A stretch of 64,000 nucleotides of DNA from Nilaparvata lugens (GCF_014356525.2 NC_052518.1:99082380-99146379); one strand, 5' to 3'. Shown: positions 11,510 to 21,529, numbered from the stretch's first letter. Numbers and translations are program-made. Notes: generated by a model from the sequence alone, not told the origin.

Positions 11510-11615
11510 GAGATTTGTTGCAAATTGAGTGGCTTGCATAGGGTTGTGTGGCAGAGAGGACTTGGAGTCCTAACTCCGCCCTTAAAAGAAGTAATCAATC
11601 AATAAATCTATAATT
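11510..11615 (+). mobile_element. LINE 3' end
   Basis: GGACTTGGAGTCCTAACTCC GCCC followed by AATCAATCAATAAATC resembles the 3' end of RTE/Jockey-like LINEs in insects. No coding part remains. Confidence 0.5.
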
Positions 11616-11692
11616 GAAGTTTAGGGAACAACGAATACTATTTTGAATAATACATTGATACACAATCATTAAATAATTGATATGAATGATTG

Positions 11693-12655
11693 ACGGCCAG
11701 GATAGGCGAGACGACTAAGAGTAACCGACCACTGGAGCCGTATTCAACCGATCCGTTCGTCCGTTGGATCGGACGAATCTGCCGGCCGAATATGGTCGTC
11801 CATTGGAACCGTTTACGTCAGTCTAGTTCAGTAGTAGGCTGGTTGCCAATTATTGAATTAACTACTATCATAGGCACCAAAATTTTTCATAAACAATGAT
11901 TATATTAAGATTTTGAAAACTGAATAAATAAATATCCACTAAAATAGTTATTCATTATATAAAACACTTATTGACATGGACTACTTTAAATTAATAAAAC
12001 AAAACCAATCTTATAGCACCCTTTATTTTTTTTTTTTTTAAATAGAGGGTGCTATAAGATTTATTTTGTTTTATTATTCATTATAATAGTCTTATCTTCA
12101 GATCATATTTGATCAGCAATCTTTGTCAACAGATTCCTTTGAACATCACGACGATGATATCTTTTGTCTCGCATATCCCACAATGGAACATGCTCTTGAA
12201 CCAAACTTATCAGCTTATCATTGTCCATAGTTAAAACTTTATAAAACAGAAGAAGTTCAAAAAAAAAAAAAACAAACAAGACTGTGAATCAATTTTGAGG
12301 TTAGGATGTTGTCTCAGCTCGACTTCGTCCGGATAGAGCCGGAAAATCCCATTCAATTCGGATCGAAAACTTGATCGTATAAACCTGTTGCAATGGATGA
12401 GCATCTATAGCTTTCTTAGTTGTGGGATCGTTCGAACGAGTTCGGTAGTTTTCGGCCGATGCTAGTTTGGACGAAATCGGTTCCGGTGGACGGCCCACCT
12501 AAGGCATTGCACCCTTCAGTCTGCTAGCGCTATTTGTCGCAAGTTCGAATCCCACCGGTAGGCATGGACGTTTGATCATCTCATCAAATCACCCTTGCAC
12601 TTCCACGCACAAGTAAAAAGCTCATGTGGGCATCATCCGCAATAAAAAAAGGAAA
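11693..12655 (+). mobile_element. tRNA-derived SINE split by an insertion
   Basis: The SINE head GGCCAGGATAGGCGAGACGA CTAAG is at 11696-11719 and the remainder (GGCATTGCACCCTTCAGTCT, B-box GCAAGTTCGAATCCCACC, CACGCACAAGTAAAAAGCTC, tail AATAAAAAAA) resumes at 12504. The intact arrangement is seen at 44599-44771. CTAAG is duplicated on either side of the interruption. Confidence 0.88.
11720..12498. mobile_element. 779-bp TIR element inserted in the SINE
   Basis: The ends ACCGACCACTGGAGCCG and (inverted) GGCCGTCCACCGGAACCG match at most inner positions, and CTAAG occurs at 11715-11719 and 12499-12503 as a 5-bp target duplication. The interior includes a 25-bp-arm hairpin (12008-12062) and no recognisable ORF. 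Superfamily unknown. Confidence 0.75.
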
Positions 12656-13218
12656 GGAGCAACAGGGTTATAGCCCAGCTCCTTTCTCAAATTTTGATTG
12701 CAATTTATATATTTATTTATTTTCAAAGGCAACTCTCTACAAGTATTGAGCCTAGGTGATGATAAGGGGATGAATGATAATACCGTACAAACGTTTCTAT
12801 TTGTAATGATTAACCCAATAACATTACTGTTTAACAAATATGCTGAAAACAATTTTCTTTTTTCATACAAAGAAGAGATATGCTTGGAAAATTATTATTG
12901 ATCACCTGAAAATTTCAATTTGGGAGCATCCTATTTGTTCTGTTAGTTTTTTGGCGAATAAGCTCGATCTGATATTGTAAAGAATGCATAAATTATTAAA
13001 TAGTAGCTGCCACATATTGGAATATTGCCAGCATAACAGAATATGTGAAGGGGTGATGGGTGCGATGAGGCCTCGTTCAAAAGATATTTTCACCATCTAC
13101 AGTAAAATTTCAAAGAGGGGACAGAATTAATTACATCCACTGTATAGTTCAGAAAACGAAAACTATTGATTGAAAGACATGATTTAAAAATTATTGAAAT
13201 TATTGAATAGAATCTTAC

Positions 13219-13270
13219 TTATCCCCTGTGTTAGGTCTCAGGTTTTTCCTGTTAATGGTGACGGAGTCAT
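13219..13270 (-). other. Possible 52-nt poison exon, or pseudo-exon
   Basis: The segment has a good acceptor (cactactatttcag) and a strong donor (GATAA|gtaagatt). Only one frame is open through it, and that frame does not follow from exon D. If spliced after exon D it gives AG|A TGA, an immediate stop, and its length (52) would also shift the frame. The intervening intron would be only 48 nt, short for an insect. It may be an unused decoy, or an alternative exon that triggers nonsense-mediated decay. Confidence 0.3.
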
Positions 13271-13318
13271 CTGAAATAGTAGTGAAAATATTATAAAAGT
13301 ATGAATGCTGCATTTTAC

Positions 13319-13472
13319 CTCATATCATTATCTCCGTCATCGGCAGATGGCGAAATAACATCGGCTTCGGAATACTGGGATGGACCGAATGTAGCCGTAT
13401 CATCACCATCCACAACTAGATATGCTTCTTCTTCTTCTCTAGTCGGTCTATTATTGGTACCAATTCCTGCTC
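13319..13472 (-). CDS. RNF220: RNF220 exon D: acidic DGDD block
   Basis: The product starts AGIGTNNRPTREEEEAYLVV, followed by DGDDTATFGPSQYSEADVIS and PSADDGDNDM; the DGDDT...Y.EADVI motif is a conserved RNF220 block. The acceptor region reads ttaagGAGCAG, three AG dinucleotides at 3-nt spacing, and all three keep the frame after the single G left by exon C. The donor is ATGAG|gtaaaa, leaving two bases. These combine with the first base of exon E into a serine codon (AG|T), so D joins directly to E in frame. The boundary given uses the first AG; 13469 or 13466 are the alternatives. Confidence 0.88.
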
Positions 13473-13773
13473 CTTAATTCAACAGACAAAGCAGATTGTT
13501 ATCAAACTTCAACAAATATAAACGAGGTCGACATTGAGACTATAGAGAGGTCCACATTATAATGACGGCAGTATTCGATTAAGATTGGTGTTGCTATCCT
13601 TGTCTATCATTCAACAAAGCAGGTAGCGCTATATCCTTCTCTAGCTCCGCAACGTTTCCAAATCGTTTTTTAACCATGTAGAAGTGTAATTAATTAATAA
13701 AATATTCAATCCCAATAATAAAAAAATTATTACAGATGGAAATTACTGAGATGCAATTATTCAAATGCTAATG

Positions 13774-14094
13774 AATTAATTATTATTATTATTAAACGAA
13801 AATCCAAATTAAATGCTGTAATTCTCCCCGAAGACTTCTGCTACTGCAAATATTGACAACAAGGTAAACAGCCATATGGAAATTCGATGAGCGCTACTAT
13901 TCAAAAATTATTTGTATAATAACAACGTTTGTGTTTTTTCCCTGGCTGACAAATAATTTTTGAATAGTAGCGCTCATCGAATTTTCATCTAGCTGTTTGT
14001 TTACCCTGTTGTCAATATTTGCAGTAGCAAAAGTCTTTTGGGGTGAATTATAGCATTTAATTTGGATTTTCGTTTAATAATAATAATTAATAAA
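13774..14094. mobile_element. Fold-back element, 140-bp arms
   Basis: The arms AAACGAAAATCCAAATTAAA ... GACTTCTGCTACTGCAAATA ... GATGAGCGCTACTATTCAAA are mirrored after a loop of about 35 nt. Related copies lie at 50560-50680 (truncated) and 53870-54240 (with a tRNA-like loop). Confidence 0.9.
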
Positions 14095-14261
14095 AATTTA
14101 TTATTTAGTCATTGAAAAATATGTTTTCTTTGAGAATAAAATGAAATTGATTGCTTTAGAATAGAATAGATTGACTTGTTTATTTTTGTTGACGTAGCGA
14201 AGTTTGGGCATTTTAAACAAGACAATTGTGGACTATTTTAAACAAGAATATGAACAGTATT

Positions 14262-14430
14262 AGTCTAGTTTTATACACATCGATTTTTGCACATACGATT
14301 TTTTGCTTCTCTAGTAGATTCTATTAGATTAAACAGAGATATGTGTCAAGTTCCGTTTAACCTGGTAGAATTCATAAAGACGGCAAAAAATTGTTAGTCC
14401 GAAAATCGATGTGTGTGTAACTGGTTAAAT
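14262..14430. mobile_element. MITE with CACATCGATTTT ends
   Basis: The left TTTTATACACATCGATTTTT and inverted right AAAATCGATGTGTGTGTAAC form terminal inverted repeats about 165 bp apart. No ORF. Confidence 0.7.
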
Positions 14431-14721
14431 ATAACATCAAATATACCGATATCAGCTATCTATAGAAAGCAGTGTCAAGGCAGAGAATCGACATCGATGT
14501 TCTCCTATCTTTCTCCACTGTCATTATAACGTGGACCTCACAATATCAATACTACAGTTATATAACAATTCAATCACAGTTTAGCAGTTTATAGTATCAG
14601 TTCAAAAGTTTTTGTAGAAGTAACAATCTATCATAGACCAAATCATAACATTTCTATCATAGATCATTAATATATTGATGTATTTTAACCCTTATTCAGC
14701 TACAACACAACACTACATTCG

Positions 14722-14935
14722 TATGTATTCAAATCAAATCAAATTTATTCACTCGAGATTCATACAAAAGATAAACAAAAGTATAACACGACAAGTTACA
14801 ATAAGTGATCAAGATAGGCTACTACTCACAAAAAGTACAGTATGTTACTGGACTTTGTCCGCGTATAGGAGTCAGATCCAAAGTGTTATAAGTAAGATTA
14901 TTTAATTTATAGCTTGATATAGATGAAGATTTAGT
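14722..14935 (-). mobile_element. LINE 3' end
   Basis: Reverse copy of 5577-5935, beginning with the tail complement CAAATCAAATCAAATTTATT and including GGACTTTGTCCGCG. Confidence 0.75.
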
Positions 14936-15314
14936 AGGATAAGGAGTTAGGAAGAAGAATGATATAAAAATTTAAGTATGATGTAATGAAGATGATTGAG
15001 TGCAAGCTCGCACATACATACAAAACAAGGATTTTTTGTATCATTTACCATTATAACCAGTATTTGTAGAATCACATCTGTTAGCCTACGTACTATATTT
15101 ATGAGTGTCATAGCAAAAAACTTTCAATAGTGTTGTTATTGAAGAAAAACATTTTCAATCATCACTACATTACTATCAAATTGGTTTTCAAATGTAAAAA
15201 GTATTCTCATACTATACAATAAATATGATACATAGGAATCTCCATTGATAATTATTCCTATATATATTGATAAAAATTGTTGAAGAGAATTGATATTGTG
15301 CAATTTTTCTATAA

Positions 15315-15413
15315 TTGAAAAAACCCAGTTTTATTTTGTTTCATCCACATTTGCAGTCCTGTAATAATATCTAATAAATGTGGATGTGGCAAAATAAAAC
15401 TATGTTTTTTCAA
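15315..15413. repeat. Hairpin, 40-bp arms
   Basis: GAAAAAACCCAGTTTTATTT and TCCACATTTGC are mirrored by AAATGTGGATG and AAATAAAACTATGTTTTTTC around a loop of about 20 nt. Probably a small fold-back MITE. Confidence 0.8.
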
Positions 15414-15423
15414 TCCTATACAG

Positions 15424-16263
15424 TGTGTACAAAAAAGAATGACCCGATTTTAAATAGGTTCTGTACGCCCTATCCAACGTTGAGGCAAGTTATCATTGAG
15501 GAAACTGTGAGCATTGTTGTGCCAGTGCGGTGCTACAACACTGTATACTAAACTCCAGTATTTTGTGAGTATTTTAGTACCGTCAAACCGGCTAACTTGG
15601 GACAGTTTTCAACTTTGACTTGAAATTCAGTTCCCTTATTATTTTAATAGTTTATTTCTCCTGTGCTCAAAACTTAGGTCTTTAATAATTCTTCAAATAT
15701 ATACATTCAATTTCATTATTATTCCAACCTGTTCTGAAAAAAATTAAAAAATATGGTGTCCTAAGTTACCCGCAGAGGTTGGGTAACTTGGGACACTAAT
15801 ATGATTTACCTGTAATTAAACAATTGAGTGGTTGAAGGCTAACTTGGACATTCGAATTTGAATAATATGTTTCATATTCATAATAAAAAAACTTTAACTG
15901 TAAAATAATTGTGTGTAATAATAATTGAGTGTTCACAATAGAAGTTATTAAAGGCTCAATTTCTAGGTTAGAGATCGTAGATTGTTATGACTGTTAAAAA
16001 AGTATTTTAGCTGTTAATCAAATGTTCAAAACGTTATTAAATATTTTCAATGATGTGTTCCCAACAAATCCACAATGCCAGAACTCGGAATGAATTGCAC
16101 AGACAGCTGGTAAGTTGGAATTGGAGGGAAGGGGTTAAACTGTCCCAAGTTAGACTACTGTCCCAAGTTAGCCGGTTTTACGGTATGCAATTTGTTAGTG
16201 TTCAACCCCTTCTTCCTAATAAATATAGCTATTTAAAATCGGGTCATTCTTTTTTGAACACAC
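15424..16263. mobile_element. TIR element with AAAAAAGAATGACCCGATTT ends
   Basis: The left GTGTGTACAAAAAAGAATGA CCCGATTTTAAAT is mirrored at the right (ATTTAAAATCGGGTCATTCT TTTTTGAACACAC), possibly flanked by TATA. After removing the nested element it is about 235 bp with no ORF, so a MITE. It lies between RNF220 exons C and D. Confidence 0.85.
15580..16183. mobile_element. Tc1/mariner-type MITE nested in the previous element
   Basis: The ends CCGTCAAACCGGCTAACTTG GGACAGT and its inverse ACTGTCCCAAGTTAGCCGGT TTTACGG are flanked by TA on both sides (15578-15579, 16184-16185). The phrase AACTTGGGACA recurs inside (near 15785, 16140 and 16160). No transposase ORF. Confidence 0.85.
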
Positions 16264-16376
16264 TTTATATTGAATGGTTTTGGTATTGAGATATAGGAAA
16301 ACATAAAGTGTATTCAATCAATATTGAGTATTCGAAAATGAATGAAGCCAATTGATTGAATTTGAGGTAGACTTAC

Positions 16377-16512
16377 CTGAGAATCCTCCGACAAGTAGAG
16401 TAGAGGCTCGAATCCTTCGCTGTCCAGCCCACTCATATTCTTCATACATTTCTAGATCTCCCTCTCCCTCTACGTCCACGTTCTCACTCTCGTCTTCGTC
16501 TCCTTGTCCTTG
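16377..16512 (-). CDS. RNF220: RNF220 exon C: acidic segment with EYEW block
   Basis: The acceptor is gtaatgattacag|CAAGGA and the donor TTCTCAG|gtaagt. Entry is phase 0; one base (G) is left over at the end. The first half is very acidic (QGQGDEDESENVDVEGEGD), the second half reads YEEYEWAGQRRIRASTLL and VGGFS, which matches the block EEYEW.GQ.RIRA.TLL.GGF characteristic of RNF220. The upstream neighbour exon B ends in phase 0, so the join is clean. Confidence 0.93.
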
Positions 16513-16591
16513 CTGTAATCATTACAATCAAGTGTCAACAAAAATAGGAAATATTTTACAAAAATTAATTATAGGTCATAAGTCTCTATAG

Positions 16592-17502
16592 CTCATAAAA
16601 TGAATCACCTGTAATTGCAAAATTTCGAAGTCAATCAATCAATCAAAAATGTTATTGAATTCAACTTGATGTTGCCTTAGCAACAGAGTTGAAAATGTTT
16701 AAATTCCCAGTTTTATAACAAAATTTAAAATTTATCTCAATTTTTGGCTCAAATTTTATGTTTTATATGTGTTCATCAACAAGTTCTAAAGGTTTAAGAA
16801 CAAATAGTTTTTTTAAAGTGAATATTACATGAAGAAATTTCAAAGGCAAGATTACGAGTGTATTCCAACCTAAAAATGAAAGTGTTGTGAAAAAAATAAA
16901 AAAATCACAATCAAAAATAAATGTCTAACAAAATAAAAAACAGGCTTCATGGGGTGTGCTGAAAAGAAAGAAAGGAGGAAAAATACCTAGCCAACTATGG
17001 TTTCCCATGTAATAGGCAGGTAGAGGGTATAAAAGTAAGGAATGAAGTGTGAAGAGGAGAAGAAAAGGGAAGTATTGGAGAAGAAGTAGGAAAAAAGAGA
17101 AAAAAATAAGCACAAATTGTAAGCGAGTCCACTTTTAACAAATGTATCTAAAAGAATTCTAGGAATAAATAAATGCATGCTCAAAAATATAATTTTAAGA
17201 CTTCAAGCCTGGAAGATGAAGAAGGGATGAATGATAATACAAACGTTTCTATGTATGGTTCCATTTTGACTGTAAAAACATAAATAGCATCATGTATACA
17301 TTCCTTTCAATTAGTATTCTACTAGTTTTATGATGTTTTCGTGGGAATGACACTGTTCCAAAATTTCTTGTTTCTCTGTGCCACTCTGTATTACATATAT
17401 TCAAATTTAACTCTAACCCAGACAATTTCTGAGTCACTATTCATATTGACAAGATCCATAAATGAATAAATGGATGTAATAAATGAATATTATTTAACTT
17501 AC
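16592..17502. other. Intron between exons B and C, no element recognised
   Basis: AT-rich with A/G-rich runs near 16960-17110 and the phrase GGGATGAATGATAATAC, also seen near 12765 and 17225, which hints at an unrecognised repeat. No ORF of interest. Confidence 0.4.
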
Positions 17503-17655
17503 CTTTCTCAAGCAGAGCTCTACATGATTATTGAGTTGTTCAACACTGCCGCTGACAGGTTCATTACACACTGGACAAGTCACTTCATCAGGCTTTCGTT
17601 TCCTGTATTTTATTCGCAAGCGACCTTGTCTATTAGCTTTTATCCTCTGATATGT
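17503..17655 (-). CDS. RNF220: RNF220 exon B: basic segment plus C2HC finger
   Basis: The acceptor is tatttgcag|ACATATCAG and the donor AGAAAG|gtaagt. The exon is 153 nt, 51 codons, phase 0 on both sides. The product starts TYQRIKANRQGRLRIKY, matching the conserved F.R.RANRQ.RL block of RNF220, then a KRKPDE stretch that could serve as a nuclear localisation signal (inference). It ends with CPVC...13 residues...HVELC, a C-x2-C-x13-H-x3-C zinc finger resembling UBZ-type ubiquitin-binding fingers in spacing; ubiquitin binding is not shown by the sequence. Confidence 0.92.
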
Positions 17656-17689
17656 CTGCAAATAACACACATTTTATTAATACAAATTT

Positions 17690-18390
17690 CAGACTTGGAG
17701 CCGATATGCATTCGTACAATACTAGAGGGAGAGAAAACTTTGCAACTCAGCCTCATAGGATAAAGCTATTTGAGAGGAAGCCTAGCTATGCGGGGTGCAA
17801 GTTGTATAATAGACTTCCATGATTTTTGTAGCTGTCGTCCACTAGCTGTGAACTGAGAGGGTTCAGGACTGACCTTTATAAGTTAAGGAGCGTATTAATC
17901 AGTGGATGAATATTTTGAAAGCCAGCCATGATTACTATTGTGAGTTGTGTAAATTTGTAGATTTTTTTTTCTGACTGATTTGTTGTGATGCTGGGATTTT
18001 TTTTTTCATAATTGACGCATTCATGTGCATTTTTTATATGTAGTCTGAGTAGGATGATTGATATAGATTATTTATGTTTGATACAATTTTTCTGTGATTT
18101 GAGCTACTGTGATTGATTTTAATCTCCATTTGACCTGACTGTGATATAATAGTTATCAATTGGTATTGTTTAAATCATTAATAGATATTTTGTTTTTCTA
18201 TTATAGTTAAATTTAATTATGATCTGGAGTGATTCAGCAGTGGAACAAATAAGCTGTGATAAGATTTATATTAAATAGACTATGAAATTAAACTTATATT
18301 AATATTGTATTGACTCTAAATTACTGTAAGACGAAACTTTATGTTTGTAAAAGCTCTTGAGTTAATACAAAAATACTATTATTATTAAAA
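17690..18390 (+). pseudogene. LINE ORF2 C-terminal and 3' UTR fragment
   Basis: A plus-strand frame reads IKLFERKPSYAGCKLYNRLP, the closing motif of Jockey-type ORF2 (...P.Y.G.KLYN.LP), followed by an AT-rich 3' UTR-like tail ending in ATTATTATT. Frameshifts and stops are present. Confidence 0.65.
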
Positions 18391-19214
18391 GATTTCTGAT
18401 TAGCGTTCAAGTACCTCATAACACTGTTAGATCAAGTTTCAAATTTATTCATGCAAGTATAACTGTACAATATTACTGTATAGTAAGTAATACACTTAAT
18501 ATACTTTATTATAAAGTATATGTGTTTGGAAATGCTGGGAATAAGAAGGCTATATATGACCAATGGATCTAAAAGGGATTTTGATAAAATTCGGATTATA
18601 CAGGAGCTTTGCAATAGAATTTTTAGATCACGAGCATCCTATATAATGGAGTATAGTTAATGATGTTCGGTACACCTTTTTATTTTTATTTAAATTGGAT
18701 AATCTTTTTCAATATAATTGTTAAGATCATTATAAGAGTGAGAAAAAGTGGCAACTGAAATTTTTAAGTGGTCTAATAAGTGCGTTATGGGTTGTTGAAG
18801 TGCTAAATTGAGTTTTCTTTCCACATCATAAACGGTTTTGAATTTTCCATTGGAGTTTTTTTAATTCATTCAGTATATCAATGGCTTTGTTCTAATATGC
18901 GTTTTTTCGCGATTAATGCCAAAATAAACAAGTTATCGAATTTACAAAAAATGTTACTTTTTTATTCATGAACGATATGGGGAATAAAATGTTTTAGTTT
19001 GGAGAGATATATTTTTTTAATTTTAAAGAGAAGTTCTGATAACATAGTCGAAACTGTTTATGATCTGGATTACATTTATTGAAAACCGATTTCGAGCCGG
19101 AAAAGTCTCATTATCGGCCCTAGGTGCGAAATATAATATTGACAACGCCTATTGCAATTGATTGTGTTTAATGGCAATAAAATTGTTCTTACTTCCCTTG
19201 AAGCTCCCTAATTT
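18391..19214. other. Intronic AT-rich DNA, no element recognised
   Basis: Contains GATTTCGAGCCGGAAAAGTC ... CCCTAGGTGCGAAATATAAT (19088-19137), a phrase recurring near 29475-29525, so a decayed repeat is likely. No coding signal. Confidence 0.4.
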
Positions 19215-19390
19215 CCTAAGGTGCGTGCAGACTCGAGCACCTCGAACACGCGCATTTCAATTTTCATCAGCAGATTGATGCTATACTTATTATAAATCTG
19301 TATCTAACTGTTTCTGTACAGATAAAGGTATAATAAGAATAGCATCAGCTGATGAAAATTGAAATGTGCGTGTTCGTGGCGCATAACCTC
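19215..19390. mobile_element. Fold-back MITE, AGGTGCGTRCAGA family
   Basis: The arms CGAACACGCGCATTTCAATT TTCATCAG and CATCAGCTGATGAAAATTGA AATGTGCGTGTTCG face each other around an AT loop. A sister copy is at 50311-50484. Confidence 0.85.
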
Positions 19391-19439
19391 TAGAATTTAA
19401 CTGTGTTGTACGGTATAAATTGCAAAGGAAGTGCATATA

Positions 19440-20446
19440 ACTTCAATTGTTATTCATTTATTAAGTCATGTACAATAATTATTACACTTATATGAGAAGG
19501 AACAACAGGCTTATGCCCAAAACTGTCCCTTTCATGCTAAAACTGCCAAAATTTATACTTAATTTATTTGCATAAATACATACATACATGTCCCTTATAT
19601 GTCTCCTTGAAACATAACAACATTCTTCATTCAAAAATTAGATTTAAAATAAATAACAAGCTAAGAATAAAACAAGAGTAAAATAAAATAAGAACAAAAT
19701 AAATTGAATAACAAAAAAAGTGTCTTAACAATAGAAATATAGTTTTTTTTTATAAGAAAACCTATCTAATATTTATTGCTGAAACTACTTTCCAAGAGAA
19801 AATATGAGAGGTGGAAAAATATGCACTTACAATATCTTACATGAGCACAAACCATGTAAATACAAAACAAAGAATCATGTGAGCACTGAGGAGAAAAAAT
19901 GTCACAAAAAAGAAAAATGTCATACGGAAACCTGGCCACAAATATCTATCCTAAATTAAGCCCTTCAGAGTGTTGCGGAATCTGCCAGGAGAGCACCCAA
20001 AGACGTCTAGGCGCCCAGAAAAGAGATTGAAAAGCCTTTGGATTCTATTAATTGGAGAGTTATAATGACTCTCTGTTCTGGAGCGTGTTACAAGAAAAGG
20101 AAATGAAGAACGACGAGCTATGGATGAAATGTGGATATTAAGTTTAGAAAGTAAATAAGCAGAATCGATTCCATTGTTTAGTAAATTGTAAAGGAAAATA
20201 AGGGATCTGACATCCCTCCTTGATTTTAATGTTTCAATTCCAAATAATACACCTCAGTGTACAGTTGGGAAATCAAATGGACAGTAGACAGTAAACTTCT
20301 TGTAATACATATATCTCAGAAATTTGTTTTGTAAACGCTCAAGAACGAGAATTTGGCCATTGCAATATGGACTCCAGATCTCAGAGGCATATTCTAGGAG
20401 ATTATACTGCAGTCTTACACAAAATCTAAATTGTCTAAATGAGTGT
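19440..20446 (-). pseudogene. Jockey-like LINE ORF2 C-terminus and 3' UTR
   Basis: The minus strand reads VRLQYNLLEYASEIWSPYCN, then LVLERLQNKFLRYMYYKKFT, then a stop, then GVLFGIETLKSRRDVRSLIF and LYNLLNNGIDSAYLLSKLNI. The LEYAS..W.P....I...E..Q.KFLR pattern is the classic post-RT region of Jockey-type elements. The 5'-truncated edge lies about 75 bp from the donor of RNF220 exon A; the 3' UTR runs to about 19440. Confidence 0.85.
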
Positions 20447-20521
20447 TTAAATAAACATTAACTCAATACACATGAGTGAATTAATAAAATATATTACTTT
20501 ATGTAGTGAAAGATTAGTTAC

Positions 20522-20721
20522 CTGCCAACGTGCATCCACAGCAGGATCGGTGGGTGACCCCTGAGCGGACCTCGGCCTCGGCGTGGGTGCGTTGGGACGG
20601 GACGGAGCCAGCTTGTACAACTTGTCGAGTTCGTGGAGCAGATGAGCGTCCAACTCATTCGGCCGCAGAGTGCAGCTGCACACGGGACAACACCATGGCT
20701 CCGGCTGGAAGCGCTTCTTGC
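20522..20721 (-). CDS. RNF220: RNF220 exon A: CPVC zinc-binding segment
   Basis: The exon starts after the acceptor ...gactgttccgcag and ends at the donor CAG|gtaact. It enters needing two bases of a split codon and leaves in phase 0 (200 nt = 2 + 66 codons). The product contains PWCCPVC followed by TLRPNELDAHLLHELDKLYKL, a C-x2-C...H-x3-H pattern like the first zinc-binding block of RNF220, then a proline/arginine-rich linker ending DARWQ. An ATG at 20770 would extend the frame upstream, but it lies in the neighbouring minisatellite and the acceptor is good, so the extension is probably fortuitous. The exon is GC-rich compared with its surroundings, as expected for coding sequence here. Confidence 0.88.
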
Positions 20722-20751
20722 CTGCGGAACAGTCGATGGTTAGCGGTGGTG

Positions 20752-21440
20752 CTTTACTCACTGAGAACATTTTGCTCAGGGTGAATGAGACCAGAAATCA
20801 CAGACCTCCAGAGTAACTAACTCACAACTAGTAGCACGGCCTACTCCAGTGGAGTCATTCACTCACAATGAATTAGTAGCACGGTCTATTCCAGTGGAGT
20901 AATTAAACTTGCTTAGAATGAATGAGTAGCAAAAATCATAGTCCTACTCTAATAGAGTAACTCACTTAAAACATAGCTTAGAATGAATAAGCAGCTCAAA
21001 AATCACAGTCCTACTCTAATAGAGTAACTCACTGAGAACATCGCTTAGAATGAATGAGCCGCAAACATCACAGTCCTACTCTAGTTGAGAAACTCACAGA
21101 AAACGTACTCTAGCAAAGTAACTCACTGAAAACGCCGCTTAGAATGAATGAACACCTCAAAAATCACGGCCCTACTCTATAGCTGAGTAACTCACTCACA
21201 ACGTCGCTTAGCATGAATGAGCAGCAAAATTACAGTCCTACTCTACCAGAGTAACTCACTGGAAATGAATGGGCAATGGAAAAATCATAGCGCTCCTGAG
21301 GAAGAGTAACACACTGGGAACATCGCTTAGAATGAATGAGCAGATCAAAAATCACAGCTCTGTTCTATCAGAGTAACCCACTGACAATGAAGAATGAATG
21401 AGTAGCGCAAAAATCACAGCCCTACTCCAGCAGAGGGGAG
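20752..21440. repeat. Minisatellite, period about 60-68 bp
   Basis: About ten degenerate units of GAGTAACTCACTGAGAACAT, CGCTTAGAATGAATGAGCAG, AAAAATCACAGTCCTACTCT. The last unit ends about 30 bp upstream of the RNF220 exon A acceptor. Confidence 0.92.
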
Positions 21441-21529
21441 CTGAAACAGGTTCTGGGTTACAATGGGGCTGACGGCTGCTCTTCAGCGTTCAGACCATCT
21501 GGCACGGGGGGGCAACAGGTGATACCCTA

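Larger units (their letters stand above)
13543..14544 (-). mobile_element. TAGTGAGG-type MITE carrying nested elements
   Basis: The inverted ends TAGAGAGGTCCACATTATAA and CATTATAACGTGGACCTCAC, together with the GTCTATCATTCAACAAAGC subterminal region, match the family at 27920-28305. It is about 1 kb rather than 0.39 kb because a fold-back element (13774-14094) and a second MITE (14262-14430) sit inside it. All three lie in the intron between RNF220 exons C and D. Confidence 0.8.
6045..20721 (-). other. RNF220: RNF220-type RING E3 ubiquitin ligase gene, partial (six exons)
   Basis: The minus strand holds six exons, in coding order 20721-20522, 17655-17503, 16512-16377, 13472-13319, 10426-10249 and 6119-6045. 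All have AG acceptors and GT donors. Lengths 200, 153, 136, 154, 178 and 75 nt join with consistent phase, giving about 298 codons without a stop. The order of conserved blocks (CPVC segment, ANRQ.RL basic segment, EYEW.GQ.RIRA, DGDD..., ICLICM, CWHVHCE.CWL) is that of RNF220 family proteins. These are nuclear/cytoplasmic RING E3 ligases linked in vertebrates to Sin3B ubiquitination and to beta-catenin stabilisation; that role is family knowledge, not visible here. The last RING cysteine pair, the stop codon and the N-terminal exons are missing. Introns are 0.99-4.1 kb and filled with transposons. Confidence 0.9.

Noticed and set aside
16925..17184. Two phenylalanine/leucine-rich minus-strand frames that look like membrane proteins
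   Set aside because: They are the complement of an A/G-rich run and have no start context or homology.
20722..20770. Upstream extension of exon A to an ATG at 20770
   Set aside because: The extension lies in the end of a minisatellite and a good acceptor sits exactly at the start of the conserved region.
20530..20784. 84-codon plus-strand open frame
   Set aside because: Antisense shadow of RNF220 exon A in GC-rich DNA.
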